Assembly (NCBI RefSeq): GCF_032452875.1
Contig: NC_083868.1
Location: forward strand, 36,188,537-36,252,536
Source: Bos javanicus
Taxonomy: Eukaryota; Chordata; Mammalia; Artiodactyla; Bovidae
Length of the DNA: 64,000 nucleotides
Direction of reading: 5' to 3'
The first letter of the stretch is position 1, and every line of letters begins with the position of its first letter. Shown piece by piece: positions 35,600-46,454 of this stretch. The translations under genes were made by a program, and so were the position numbers. The notes beneath the pieces were generated by a model. That model had not been told where the DNA came from. It saw only the letters and a list, made by a program, of their open reading frames with translations, and made no database searches.

Positions 35600-35811
35600 A
35601 CGTGCCTAGTCACTTCAGTCATGTCTGACTCTTCTGGGACCCCATAAAGTGTAGCCCGCCAGATTCCTCTGTCCATGGGATTCTCCAGGTGAGAATACTA
35701 GAATGGGTTGCCATTCATTTTCTAGGGGATCTTCCCAACCCATGGGTTGAATCTGCATCTCCTGCATTGGCAGGCAGATTCTTCACCACTGAGCCACCAG
35801 GGAAGCCCCTC
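35600..35811 (-). mobile_element. Bov-tA SINE
   Basis: Minus-strand copy starting CATGCTTACGTGCCTAGTCA and ending in GAGCCACCAGGGAAGCCCCT. Sits between the BovB end and the MaLR LTR, with about 45 bases of L1-like sequence (GCCTAATATTCTATGCTGTT) to its left. Confidence 0.93.
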
Positions 35812-36300
35812 TGCTGTAATAAATTACCACAAATGTAGCAGTCTAAATAATACAAATCAGTCATTTTACAGTTTGGCAAGAGAGAAGTCCAATACAAGCC
35901 ACACTAGGCTAAAAGGAGTGTTGGCAGAGCTCTATTCCACCTGAAGACTTTGGGGAAGAAGATATTTTCTAGTCTTTTCCAGCTTCTAGAGCCCAGCCAC
36001 ATTCCTTGGCACATGCTCCTCTTCCTCTGTCTTCAGAGCTAGCAACAGCAGCCTGAGTCCTTCTCACATTTCAACATTCTCCTTCTTTTTCTGTCTTTTC
36101 TTTCTGACCCAGTTGGGAATATTTATCATATTATTAAACTGGATTCAGTCAGATAATCCAGGATACTATTCCCATCTTAAGATCTATACTCTTAATCATA
36201 TCTGTAGAGGCTGTTGGTATCATATAAGGTAACATATTTGCAGGATCTGGGGATTAGAGCATGGACATCTTTAAGGATTATTATTTTGCCTGCCATAAGA
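35812..36300 (-). mobile_element. MaLR (MLT1-like) LTR
   Basis: Complement of an ERVL-MaLR LTR: TGCTGTAATAAATTACCACA, CTTTTCCAGCTTCTAGAGCC, CATTCCTTGGCACATGCTCC, AGATAATCCAGGATACTATT, GGGGATTAGAGCATGGACAT and the end TTATTTTGCCTGCCATAAGA. Same LTR type as 46455-47171. Solo as far as seen. Confidence 0.78.
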
Positions 36301-37246
36301 CATGATGATATCACTATTGTTTTATTATCAAACTAAAATTTTCTAATGTCATAAAGTAAATAAAAGAGGAAAGAAAGATGGTAAAGTGTGCCATTATTCA
36401 GTTTCCCCTTTGGTTAGGAATGCAGTAGTAAAAAGAGAAAAAGTATCATAACATTCTCTATTCTCCCAACTCAAACTCAGTCCCTTGTCTAATTACTTTC
36501 AGTATTTTTCAAAATGCTTTTTGTGGATAAAGGAGTCCAAGGCTTAATAAAAGTCTTGATAACATATAGAATGTGAGTTTACAACTTTCACTTGGGATCA
36601 TGTACAGAGCACCGTAAAAATGTGTGTTCCTCAAGCTGTACCCAAGCCTGAATAGGCCCAGCTCATTGCGGCTTGTGATCTGTTATGGACATCCGCTCAG
36701 TCTGACCTGTCTGTATTGTGACTGGATCTAAAAACTTCACCTTGTGAATGGATCTAAAAACTTCACCCTAGGCCAGCATGTTGCCTTGATTAGCCTAGGA
36801 AGACAACTGTATCCTTTGTGTTTTGCTCCCTCTAAGTCCTCTCTTTCTACCAACATGAAACAGCTGCATGTCAATTCACCTCTTTGCCTATCCATACTTC
36901 TTATAGATGTATTTTACTTTATTGAATGTTATTCTTTGTATTTTGGAACCCTGAAATACCATACTCTTGGATGAAGTTTCAGTTCTTTCAAATACCTGCA
37001 ATCACCTGTAAAATTAATTTTATCTGGGAAGGATGAATATTCTATTTTATACAGCAATGGGACATTGTATGTAGACTTTCTCCTACTAAAACCAAGTGTG
37101 ATATGTTTAGTGAGAATGATAGAGAGATGTTTTACCACAAAAGTCAGCAGTTTATAATGGGTCAGACCAATTCCAGTTCCTTTGGATATCCAGGCTGCAA
37201 AAATCACAAATCTGAGGTAAGTGAACATGGGATATATGTGTGTTTT
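36301..37246. other. Unique spacer
   Basis: No element named. Contains an exact 19-bp direct repeat TGGATCTAAAAACTTCACC at 36723-36741 and 36749-36767. A 99-codon minus-strand frame (36929-37228) has no recognisable motif and unusual composition for a protein. Confidence 0.45.
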
Positions 37247-37674
37247 CAGATTAGTATACTTTATGTTTGGATAAATACTTAGAAGTAGAGTTGCTGAATA
37301 ATATGGCAGGCCTGTTTTTTAATTGTGGAGGAAACTTACACTGTTTTCTATAATGGTTACACCAGTTTACAATCCCAAGAGTGCACAAGGCTTCTCTTTT
37401 CTCTATATCCTTCAACACTTATTATTTCTTTTTTTTATACTAGCCACTGTAACATGTATTAGGTGATACATGTTAGAATGATAACATGTATAGGTGATAC
37501 TGTGGTTTTGACATGCATTTCTCTAGTGGTAGTGATGTGAACATGTTTTCATATCCGTTTTGGCAATCTGTATGTCTTCTTTGGAAAATGTATATCCATA
37601 TCCTCTGTCCACTTTTTAAATTGGATTGTTTAGTTTTTTACTATTGATTTGTATGAGTTTTTAAACATATATGG

Positions 37675-38605
37675 GATTGTTGTCGTTTTTCAGTAGCTAA
37701 GTTGTGTCTGACTCTTTGTGATCCCGTGGACTGCAGCATGCCAGGCTTCTCTTCCCTATCTCCTTCCCTATCATATCCTTCCCTATCTCCAGGAGTTTGC
37801 TCAAATTCATGTGCATTGAGTCAGTGATGCTACCTAACCATCTCATCCTCTGCTGTCCCCTTCTCTTTCTGCCCTCCACCTTTCCCAGGATCAGGGTCTT
37901 TTCCAGTGAGTCGGCTCTGCATATCAAGTGGCCAAAGTACTGAAGCTTCAGCATCAGTCCTTCCAGCGAATATTCAGGATTGATTCCTTTAGAATTGACT
38001 GGTTTGATCTCCTTGGGACTCTCAAGGGTTTCTCCATTTGAAAGCATCAATTCTTCGGCACTGAGCCTTCTTTATGGTCCAACTCTCACATCTATACATG
38101 ACTAATGGAAAACCCATAGCTTTGACTACATAGACCTTTGTTAGCAAAGTGATATCTCTACTTTTTAATACGCTGTCTAGGTTTGTCATAGATTTTCTTC
38201 CAAGGAGCAAGAGTCTTTAAATTCGTGGCTGCAGTCACTGTCCACAGTGATTTTGAAGCCAAAGAAAATAAAACCTGTCATTCTCCACTTTTTCCCCATC
38301 TATTTGCCATAAATTGATGAATCGGATGCCATGATCTTAGTTTTTTTTGAATGTGGGATTTTAAGCCAGCTCTTTCACTCTCCTTTTCCACTTTCATCAA
38401 GAGGCTCTTTAGTTCCTCTTCACTTTCTACCATTAGGGTGTTATCATCTGCATATCTAAGGTTGCTGGTATTTCTCCTGGCAATCTTGATTCCAGCTTGT
38501 AACTCATCCAGCCCAGCATTTCACATGATGTACTCTGCATACAAGTTAAATAAGCAGGGTGACAACATACAGCCTTGATGTACTCCTTTCCCAATTTTGA
38601 ACCAT
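37675..38605 (-). mobile_element. BovB LINE 3' part inside L1
   Basis: Starts with TTGTTGTCGTTTTTCAGTAG (complement of tail) and runs to ATGTACTCCTTTCCCAATTT, the RT palm. Contains a local duplication of CTTCCCTATCTC units at about 37751-37792 that is absent from other copies. RT frame broken. Confidence 0.93.
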
Positions 38606-38796
38606 ATCAAATAAATACTTTGCAAGTATTTTCTCCCATTCAGTAGATTGTGTTTTCATTTTGTTGATGGTTTCTTTTGCTGTGTAGAAGCTTTAGTTTG
38701 ATGTAGTCCCACATATTAATTTCTACTGTTGTTGTTGTCATTGCTTGTGGTGTCAAATCCAAAAAAATCATCACCAGAATTCACATAAAGGAGCTT

Positions 38797-39017
38797 CGCC
38801 CAGTGCAAGTGTCAGTCACTTTAGTCATGTCTGATTCTTTGTGACCCCATGAATCGTAGCCTGCCAGGCTCCTCTGTCCATGGGATTTTCCAGGCAAGAA
38901 TACTGGAGTGGGTAGCATTTCGTTCTCCAGGGGATCTGCCCAAACCCAGAATCAAACCCAGGTCTCCTGCATTGCAGGCAGATTCTTTACCATCTGAACC
39001 ACCAGGGAAGTCCATGC
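38797..39017 (-). mobile_element. Bov-tA SINE inside L1
   Basis: Minus-strand copy with AGGAGCTT at 38789-38796 and 39018-39025 as the target duplication. Confidence 0.93.
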
Positions 39018-39337
39018 AGGAGCTTACTGACAATTCTTCTAAGAGTTTTATGGTTTCAGGTCTTTAATCCATTTTGAGTCCTCTCACCTGAAATGAATTT
39101 GTTGTAGGCAGCATACAGTGGCCCTTGTTAAATTCATTCAGCCATTCTTCTGATTGAAGAAATTAGTCCATTTACATTTAAAGTAATTATTGATAGGTAG
39201 TACTTATTGCTGTTTGATGTTTTCTGGCTCTTTTTGTAGATCCCTAATTCCTTTCTTTGCTTGCTCTCTTCCTTTGTGGTTTGATGACTTTCTTTAGTGG
39301 TACGCTTAGATCCTTTCTCATTACCTTTTGTGTGACA

Positions 39338-40682
39338 GTGGCCACAGGACTGGAAAAGGTCAGTTTTCATTCCAATCCCAAAGAAAGGCAATGCCAAAGA
39401 ATGCTCAAACTACTACACAATTGCACTCATCTCACATGCTAGTAAAGTAATGTTCAAAATTCTCCAAGCCAGGCTTCAACAGTATATGAACCAACTTACT
39501 GATGTTCAAGCTGGATTTAGAAAAGGCAGAGGAACCAGAGATCAAATTGCCAACATCTGTTGGATCATCGAAAAAACAAGAGAGTTCCAGAAAAACATCT
39601 ACTTCTGGTTTATTGACTATGTCAAAGTCTTTGACTTTGTGGATCACAACAAACTGTGGAAAATTCTTCAAGATATAGGAATACCAGACCACCTAACCTG
39701 CCTCCTGAGAAATCTGTATGCAGGTCAAGAACACTGGACATGGAACAACAAACTGGTTCCAAATTGGGAAAGGAGTACATCGAGGCTGTATGTTGTTACC
39801 CTACTTATTTAACTCATATGCAGAGTACATCATGAGAAATGCTGGACTGGATGAAGCACAAGCTGAAATCAAGATTGCCGAGAGAAATGTCAATAATCTT
39901 AGATATGCAGATGACTCCACCCTTTTGGCAGAAAGTGAAGAAGAACTAAAGAGCCTCTTGATGGAAGTGAAAGAGGAGAGTGAAAAAGTTGTCTTAAAAT
40001 TCAACATTCAGAAAACTAAGATCATGGCATCTGGTCCCATCACTTCATGGCAAATAGATGGAGAAACAATGGAAAGAGTGAGAGACTTTATTTTGGGGGG
40101 CTCCAAAATCACTGCAGATGGTGACTGCAGCCATGAAATTAAAAGACACTTGCTCCCTGGAAGCAAAGCTATGGCTAACCTAGACAGCATATTAAAAAGC
40201 AGAGACATTACTTTGCCAACATAGGTCTGTCTAGTTAAAGCTATGGTTTTTCCAGTCATGTATAGATGTGAGAGCTGGACTATAAAGAAAGCTGAACGCT
40301 GAAGAATTGATGCTTTTGAACTGTGGTGTTGGAGAAGACTCTTGAGAGTCCCTTGGACAGCAAGGAGATTCAACCAGTTCATGCTAAAGGAAATCAATCC
40401 TGAATATTAATTAGAAGGACTGATGCTGAAGCTGAAACTTCAGCTTGGGCACCTGATGCAAAGAACTGACTGATTGGAAAAGACCCTGATGCTGGGAATA
40501 TTGAAGGTGGGAAGAGAAGGGAACAACAGAGGATGAGATGGTTGGATGACATCACCAACTCAATGGACGTGAGTTTGAGCAAGCTCCGGGAGTTGGTGAT
40601 AGACAGGGAAGCCTGGCATACTGCAGTCCATGGGGTCTCAAAGAGTTGGACATGACTAAGCCACTGAACTGAACTGAACTGA
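39338..40682 (+). mobile_element. BovB LINE, 5'-truncated, nearly intact RT
   Basis: From GTGGCCACAGGACTGGAAAA through the RT fingers (AGFRKGRGTRDQIANICWII), palm with RYADDSTLLAE, thumb, to the tail GAACTGAACTGAACTGACC. The reading is broken by a frameshift near 39735 (loss of sequence after CAGGTCAAGAA) and by a stop at 40222-40224 (AAG to TAG). One codon is missing near 40255 (CCAGTCATG). Confidence 0.95.
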
Positions 40683-40790
40683 CCATAGATTTTAGCTTTT
40701 CACTTACCGTGAGGCTTACATATAACAACTTAATTTGTAATATAGCTGCATTTATTACTCTTATGTTTACTCCTAAAGGGTATGTTCCTG

Positions 40791-41276
40791 CCTTCAAGAA
40801 TGTCATTGTTAATATGTGAAACAGTTACATGAATCTGTTCTGTGGTTAAGGTAGACTAGAAATAGACTGGGATGTAAATTACTCTGAAGTGTATGCTCTA
40901 AAGTAAATTGCTCTGGTGGGCCCAACACCATTGGCATTACCTGGAAAGTTGATAGACAGGTAGAACCTTAGCCCCCAGCCCAGGCCTGCTAAATCAGAAT
41001 CTGAATTATAACAAGATCTCCAGGAAACTTAACAAGCAGTACTCTTGAAAGTAGTTCTACCATGTGTGTAGTTCTATCAGAGAAACCAGTCCTTTCTTCA
41101 CTTTGTATTTGTTTAACTGCTATCCAAATCAATGAGTGCTTTAACATGAAGGACTCCCCTCTTTCTCTAACTCCTGTGATTGTTTTCTGCACGGTTAATT
41201 TTGCAAGTAAATTATATGCTGTTCTATTGTTTGTACTGATTTCATTGGTATGTGCTGGTAGTACATAAAGTAGCAT
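40791..41276. other. Unique spacer
   Basis: Nothing recognised. The 118-codon minus-strand frame 40989-41345 begins in TA-rich sequence and has no motif. Confidence 0.4.
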
Positions 41277-41294
41277 CATATATATATATATATA
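41277..41294. repeat. (TA)n microsatellite
   Basis: About nine TA units followed by TTTATTTATTT. Confidence 0.9.
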
Positions 41295-41348
41295 TTTATT
41301 TATTTGATTAGATTGATTAGTACATATAATAGACATGGCTGCCATATA

Positions 41349-41370
41349 TGGCTTACTAGGTGGAGCTAGT
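41349..41370 (+). mobile_element. Bov-tA head fragment, interrupted
   Basis: TGGCTTACTAGGTGGAGCTA plus AGTGGTAAAGAA matches the first ~30 bases of a plus-strand Bov-tA. It stops where the next Bov-tA begins; the expected continuation was not found beyond that insert. Confidence 0.5.
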
Positions 41371-41380
41371 GGTAAAGAAA

Positions 41381-41595
41381 AGTGAACATGGAAGTGTTAG
41401 TCCTGTCCAGACTCTTTGCAGACCTCATGGACTATAGCCCATCAGGCTTCACTGTCCATGGAATTCTCCAGGCAAGAATGCTGGAGTGGGTTGCCATTCC
41501 CTTCTCCAGGGGATCTTTCTGACCCAGGGATTGAACCCAGGTCTTCTGCATTGCAGGCAGATTCTTTGCCATCTGAGCTACAGGGGAAGCCCAAA
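41381..41595 (-). mobile_element. Bov-tA SINE
   Basis: Minus-strand full-length copy bounded by GGTAAAGAAA at 41371-41380 and 41596-41605. The duplicated bases derive from the head of the older SINE at 41349. Confidence 0.93.
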
Positions 41596-41605
41596 GGTAA
41601 AGAAA

Positions 41606-41752
41606 GTGAAAGTCAAAGTCACTCAGTTGTGTCCAACTCTTTGTGACCGCATGGACTATACAGTTCATGGAATTCTCTGGGCCAGAATACTGGAGTGGGT
41701 AGCCTTTCCCTTCTCCAGGGGATCTTCCCAACCCAGGTTGAACCCAGATCTC
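41606..41752 (-). mobile_element. Bov-tA SINE, truncated
   Basis: Second minus-strand copy directly after the duplication. Its tRNA head is cut at about 41752 (GAACCCAGATCTCC). A direct repeat CTGATTTTAAAATTCT (41755 and 41779) follows. Confidence 0.9.
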
Positions 41753-41794
41753 CCTGATTTTAAAATTCTGATTATCCTGATTTTAAAATTCTTT

Positions 41795-42427
41795 TATAAC
41801 TAGTGGCTTAATATTACTACCTTGTTTAACAGTTCTCATTGGTATGATAAGCTACTAGGAGATAGATTATACCACTTTATCTTTGAACAACCCTGCATGA
41901 TTTGCCCATAATAAGGCACTTAATATTTACCAAATCAAATTTTAGAATTTGATTTCTAATCACACAGTGAAAGCATATTAACAAAAGTATAATGATCTCA
42001 GGAAATGCATTTATATTGCTTTTATGTCCTTGGAGAAACCTGGTATACTGAGAATGGCTCAGCAGTGCTTGATGAACTAAAAAAGCTGCTGAAGATGTGA
42101 TATCCCATATACAAGCACATGAGAAGCACAGGGTTTCTAGAAACTAGAGCATGTTTGAAACCTGCCATGACTCTGCCTCTCTTTTGTTGCATTTATGTAG
42201 GCCCATACCACCAAGCTTTAGCTTATTGCAGTCAGCCTAGGCCTTATTCTGGTGAAAGCAACAAATGCTGAATTATATATACTCAATTTTCATTTTTTTA
42301 ATTCCAAGTCTAGTCCTCAATATAACTGAGAAAAAAATAGATACCTTGATGTGTGTTTTATTATCTAGAGACCAAAATCATGAATATTTTTAATTCCTTG
42401 GCCCATTAATAATCCATTAGAAAGCTG
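41795..42427. other. Unique spacer
   Basis: Nothing recognised. Confidence 0.4.
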
Positions 42428-42508
42428 TAGACTCCAAACCCAACAAATAACAAAACAATACAACAATAACAAAACAATACAAAAATAACAAAACAAGAAC
42501 AAAAACAG
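42428..42508. repeat. Degenerate A-rich simple repeat (AACAAT/ATAACAAA type)
   Basis: Irregular units such as AATAACAAAACAATACAA repeat about four times. On the minus strand the same bases give a spurious valine/phenylalanine/cysteine-rich open frame of 123 codons. Confidence 0.85.
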
Positions 42509-43721
42509 AAAGGTCTGAACATATAATCTTCACTAAAAACATGGTTCTTAAGGATGCAATCTTTCAGACATGACCACTTATACAAAGTTATACTTGATGT
42601 GGAAGACAACTTAGAAAATTTCAAAATGCACTGCATAGATTTGGAATTTTGCTTAGAAATCTGTATCATAATTAATCTGAATATGTAATTTTGCATAAAT
42701 AATGTTTTTAGGTAACATGATTTTTTTAAAGTGAAAATGGAAAAAAATTTATGAATTGTAGGTAGTTGTGAAGTCAACTGTCTAGATTGAAACCAATAAC
42801 TATAGCTTTTATCTTACTATACCAGTTAATAAGTACAGGGTACTTCCGTAGTGTGTAAATATATGAGTGCCACTGAAATACTGGGTGGCAGTTTTTGTTA
42901 TTTAATTGAGGCATAACATACATTGAATTGTAATTTTGGGAGAACACTAGGAATTCTTTCACTGTCCTTTCTCTATGAAACTCTGACATCAGGCCACATC
43001 TGTATCCAGACATGCCTCCTTCTTTGGCATTCACTCCCCACCCCCATCAGTTTTTATTTCCTGAATCCAAAGTCATTCTTGGTTACTTTGATAAACTAAC
43101 CTATTAAATGAATTTTATGTTAACCTTTCCCCTCTCAGCATCACTGTTGTCATAAATACACACAGCAAATTGTCCCATGTATTTTTTTCAGTTTTGTTAA
43201 GATCCAGGCTTAGAATCAGAGAAGAATATTGAATTTATCTCTATCAGAGTTCAGCAGTTGTTTCCTTGAGTAAGGACATGGCATAATAATTGGAATATTT
43301 CAGTGTTGTGCTCAGAAACCTCTAGACTCATAAAAATGTGAGAAGTTGAATAAATAACTGCAGACGAGAATGCCAGAGTGACTACTTTGACTTACACGTA
43401 AAATTGTATCATCAATTTGGAACCCATTGTACCTAAGAAAGTATAAAATTTTGGCTTTTGCTTGTAGGCAAAACATTGAGAACATATCTTCACTTGTTTT
43501 ACTAGGAATTTGGTTTATTAAGAACATTTTTCACTCTTATCACTGTGCATACTATATCTATTTTGAATGAAGCCCAAATAATTACATTTTAAAGTAAAGC
43601 TCAAAAAGTTAGGATGAAAAATTTTACTGCTTAGAAATGATATTTCTTTAATCTCCAGTTAGAAGAAAAAAGAAAAATCATTTCCTTTATAAAGGGCTAA
43701 CTTTCCATTAATATAGCAATA
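42509..43721. other. Unique AT-rich spacer
   Basis: About 1.2 kb with no element named; frames at 42774-43034 and 43312-43527 on the minus strand are unsupported. Confidence 0.45.
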
Positions 43722-43857
43722 GCCAATGGCAACCCCCTCCAGTACTCTTGCCTGGAGAATCCCATGGACGCAGGAGCCTGGTGGGCTGCTGTCTATGGGG
43801 TCACACAGAGTCGGACATGACTGAAGCGACTTAGCAGCAGCAGCGGCAGCAGCAGCC
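43722..43857 (-). mobile_element. Bov-A monomer (half BovA2)
   Basis: A single minus-strand Bov-A unit ending in a GCAGCAGCAGCGGCAGCAGC tract. This is the head half of a BovA2, truncated at the monomer boundary. Confidence 0.93.
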
Positions 43858-44498
43858 ATTACTAACTTTAACCTGTATAGGTACACAAACCATTTTCTGC
43901 CCTTATATAGGGTAACAATATTCAACATGCCTTACAGTCTTTATTATACCAGGTTTAAATTTCTCTTGTTAAAGTTTAAGGCCATAGAGCTCATAAATAT
44001 TTTAGAAAACACAAAAATAACTCTTTGCTATTGCACTGTGAAAATTAGATGGTGAATTCCTTTCCATAGCTCTTCCAGTTAAATAAATTTGTGTTTTCCT
44101 TTGTTGATTTTCATTTTTATCTGCTGTATTTTTAGGCACACTTTGACTTTTTTTTCCTCTGAATTATTTTTAGATGAATGCTCTAGGAATTACATCCTTA
44201 ACTTTTCACATACTTCTTGGAGTTAATGTAGTATCTTTGAACATAAAACATCAAAGCCATATAACCATGTTGGTTCATTTACTCCTCCATCCTTTATGTG
44301 TTTCATATGTATTACATTTATATATGCTATAAATTCATTGCTATAATTCATTGCCACAATTCATTGCTATAATTTCTTTTAATCAACTATGTATATTTTA
44401 AATAAATTAGGAAGGGAAGGGCAAGCTTCTTATATTTACCAGCAAATTTACCATTTCTGATATGCCTTATTCCTTCTAGAGGATAAAAGTATCATTAA
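43858..44498. other. Unique AT-rich spacer
   Basis: Includes a loose tandem of TTCATTGCTATAATTCATTG units (about 44333-44375). No gene. Confidence 0.4.
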
Positions 44499-44704
44499 GA
44501 CTTCCTTGGTGGCTCAGGAGGTGAAGCGTCTGCCTAAAATGCAGGAGACCCAAGTTCAATCCCTGGGTGGGGAAGATCCTCTGGAGAAGGAAATGGCAAC
44601 CCACTCAAGTATTCTTGTCTGGAAAATCCCATGGATGGAGGAGCCTGGTAGGCTACAGTCCATGGGGTCAACAAAGAGTCGGACATGACTGAGAGACTTC
44701 ACTT
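44499..44704 (+). mobile_element. Bov-tA SINE
   Basis: Plus-strand copy starting ACTTCCTTGGTGGCTCAGGA with GTTCAATCCCTGGG B-box region near 44554. Confidence 0.94.
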
Positions 44705-45545
44705 TACCATTTGCCAGAAGAATGTCCTATAGCATTTTTCTGTAGTACATGTTTACTTACAATGAATTTTATTGGTTTTCTTTTATCTGAAAATGTCTTT
44801 AACTTGACTTTGTTCTTTAAGAATATTTTCAATAGATAAAACATTCTTGGTCTGCACACCACCAGTCACAGGCAATTTTGAAATCCAAACAAGCAAGCTC
44901 TGTTTGTTTTCAATGCTGGGGGATGGTCCTTTGTGATACAGAGCAGCACCCTTTGGAATCAATGTGCCATCCTCTGAGTAATCCTTCCTTTTGTAAAGGT
45001 ATGTATTTGCAACTGAGTAGTGTTATCATCCTGTATCTTGCCTATAGAGTTTTGGAAGTCCAACAGCCTTCCTTTATTTTTTACATTTTGTACTCTCTCT
45101 GTTGTTTTAAAATTCAAACTGATAGTGATTCTGCTGTTATAAAATTTTCAAGGACGTTATGGTTGGCGCTATTGGTAAAGAACCCTCCTGCAGGAGGAGA
45201 CTTAAGAGACACAGATTGGATCCCTGGGTCGGGAAGATTCCCTGGCGGAGGGCATGGCAACCCACTCCAGTATTCTTGCCTGGAGAATCCCATGGACAAA
45301 GGAACCTGGTGGGCTAGATTCCATAGGGTCACTAAAGAGGACATGACTGAAGCAACTTAGCGTGCATATGGATCTCCTATGTGTCACACAAATTTACTGC
45401 ATAAGACAAGAAGCTCCTCCACATATCTTACCTAGAAACCATCACTTCAAAGGTGATCTACTGTCTTCTTGCTTTCATTATCTGTGATGTAAACTGAATC
45501 ATTGAAAGTTACTCTTTCATACATAATATGTCAGTTTTTTCTGAC
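44705..45545 (-). mobile_element. Old L1 remnant, interrupted
   Basis: 44720-44850 (AATTTTATTGGTTTTCTTTT, GTCTTTAACTTGACTTTGTT, AAAACATTCTTGGTCTGCAC) and 45395-45545 (ATTATCTGTGATGTAAACTG) follow the complement of L1 ORF2. The middle (44881-45159) does not, so either it is unrelated or too diverged. Confidence 0.45.
45160..45366 (+). mobile_element. Bov-tA SINE
   Basis: Plus-strand copy with a decayed head (GGTTGGCGCTATTGGTAAAG) and B-box region ATTGGATCCCTGGG. Ends near GACTGAAGCAACTTAGCGTG. Confidence 0.93.
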
Positions 45546-45596
45546 TTCTCTACATGTCATCTTCCTCTAACTTTATCTTCTGCTGAGATGGCTAAA

Positions 45597-45812
45597 GGGA
45601 TTCCCAAGTGACTCAGTGGTAAAGAATCTGCTTGCCAGTGCAGGAGACAAGGGACATGGGTTCAATCCCTGGGTCAGGAAGATCCCCGGGAGGAGAAAAT
45701 GGCAACCCACTCCAGTATTCTTCCTGAAAAAAAATCCCACAGACAGAGAAGCCTGATGGGCTATAGTCGGTGGGATCTCAAAGAGTTGGACATGATTAAG
45801 CATGCACACGTG
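45597..45812 (+). mobile_element. Bov-tA SINE
   Basis: Plus-strand copy, full length, with a run of A (CCTGAAAAAAAATCCC) expanded inside the Bov-A body near 45726 and GTTCAATCCCTGGG near 45661. Confidence 0.94.
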
Positions 45813-45879
45813 CATGAGGGGCTGAAAGGATCTGAATCATACACTATCTCTTTAAAGAACCTTTTACATGAATGAATTC

Positions 45880-46454
45880 CATGACCTTTAAATCTTTTTG
45901 GAAGCATTAGCAAAAGATTGTCTAGCTACACTCTCACTTGTTTTCTTTTTACTAGAACACATTTTCCTGACAGTGAATGTCTTAATTTTAGTGTCTGTTG
46001 CAATCTGGATGGATGGAGAATATCCCAAGTCGTCAAATCCTGATCCTTGTTGTATGACAGTTTGTCATTGTTGTGTCTCTGTTCTCTCACATTTTACTCT
46101 AAGAAGCAAAAAGAAATCAGGCCACAGCTTTGGTCATTTGACTGGAAATCTTCTCAACTCAATATTTGAATTCATTATTTACAAGTTCTATTCTCTATAT
46201 AACTGTAGAACACAATTCTACTTACGTTTTCTGCCACTGTAATCCCCTTTTTTTTCCAGTTTCCAATAACATGTTGCTTATTTCCTTCTGAGTCTTAGCA
46301 AGGTGATTAACATCCATATTTTTACTAACCAGCTGTCAAGGTAATCTAGACATTTCCTGAAAATTTTTCCAGGCTTAATCCATTGCCCAAATCCAAGGTC
46401 ACTTCTACATTTTAAGGATTTATTACAGCACCGCTATACTTCCAGTACCAAAAT
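45880..46454 (-). mobile_element. MaLR internal region (start of the interior)
   Basis: Read on the minus strand from 46454 it begins with the MaLR interior start (complement of CCAGTACCAAAATCTATATT), followed by sequence complementary to TCTACATTTTAAGGATTTAT and GCTTATTTCCTTCTGAGTCT. The 114-codon plus-strand frame at 45898-46242 is antisense to this element and is not a gene. Old and defective. Confidence 0.75.

Larger units (their letters stand above)
37247..40790 (-). mobile_element. Old L1 LINE, interrupted three times
   Basis: Four L1 pieces keep the order of one minus-strand L1: 37247-37674 (GGATAAATACTTAGAAGTAG, ATGTCTTCTTTGGAAAATGT), 38606-38796 (TATTTTCTCCCATTCAGTAG, GTGTCAAATCC), 39018-39337 (AGAGTTTTATGGTTTCAGGT, then CATTTACATTTAAAGTAATT, TGTGGTTTGATGACTTTCTT) and 40683-40790 (GTGAGGCTTACATATAACAA). 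A jump near 39080 skips part of ORF2, so the L1 itself carries an internal deletion. Inserts are the BovB at 37675, the Bov-tA at 38797 and the BovB at 39338. Confidence 0.85.

Noticed and set aside
36929..37228. 99-codon minus-strand frame in unique DNA
   Set aside because: No recognisable domain, and overlapping frames on the other strand are equally open; chance is likely in AT-rich sequence.
42406..42777. 123-codon minus-strand frame ending in a cysteine/valine/phenylalanine-rich tail
   Set aside because: The tail is the translation of an A-rich simple repeat; no motif.
45898..46242. 114-codon plus-strand open frame
   Set aside because: Antisense to a MaLR interior region; no independent support.
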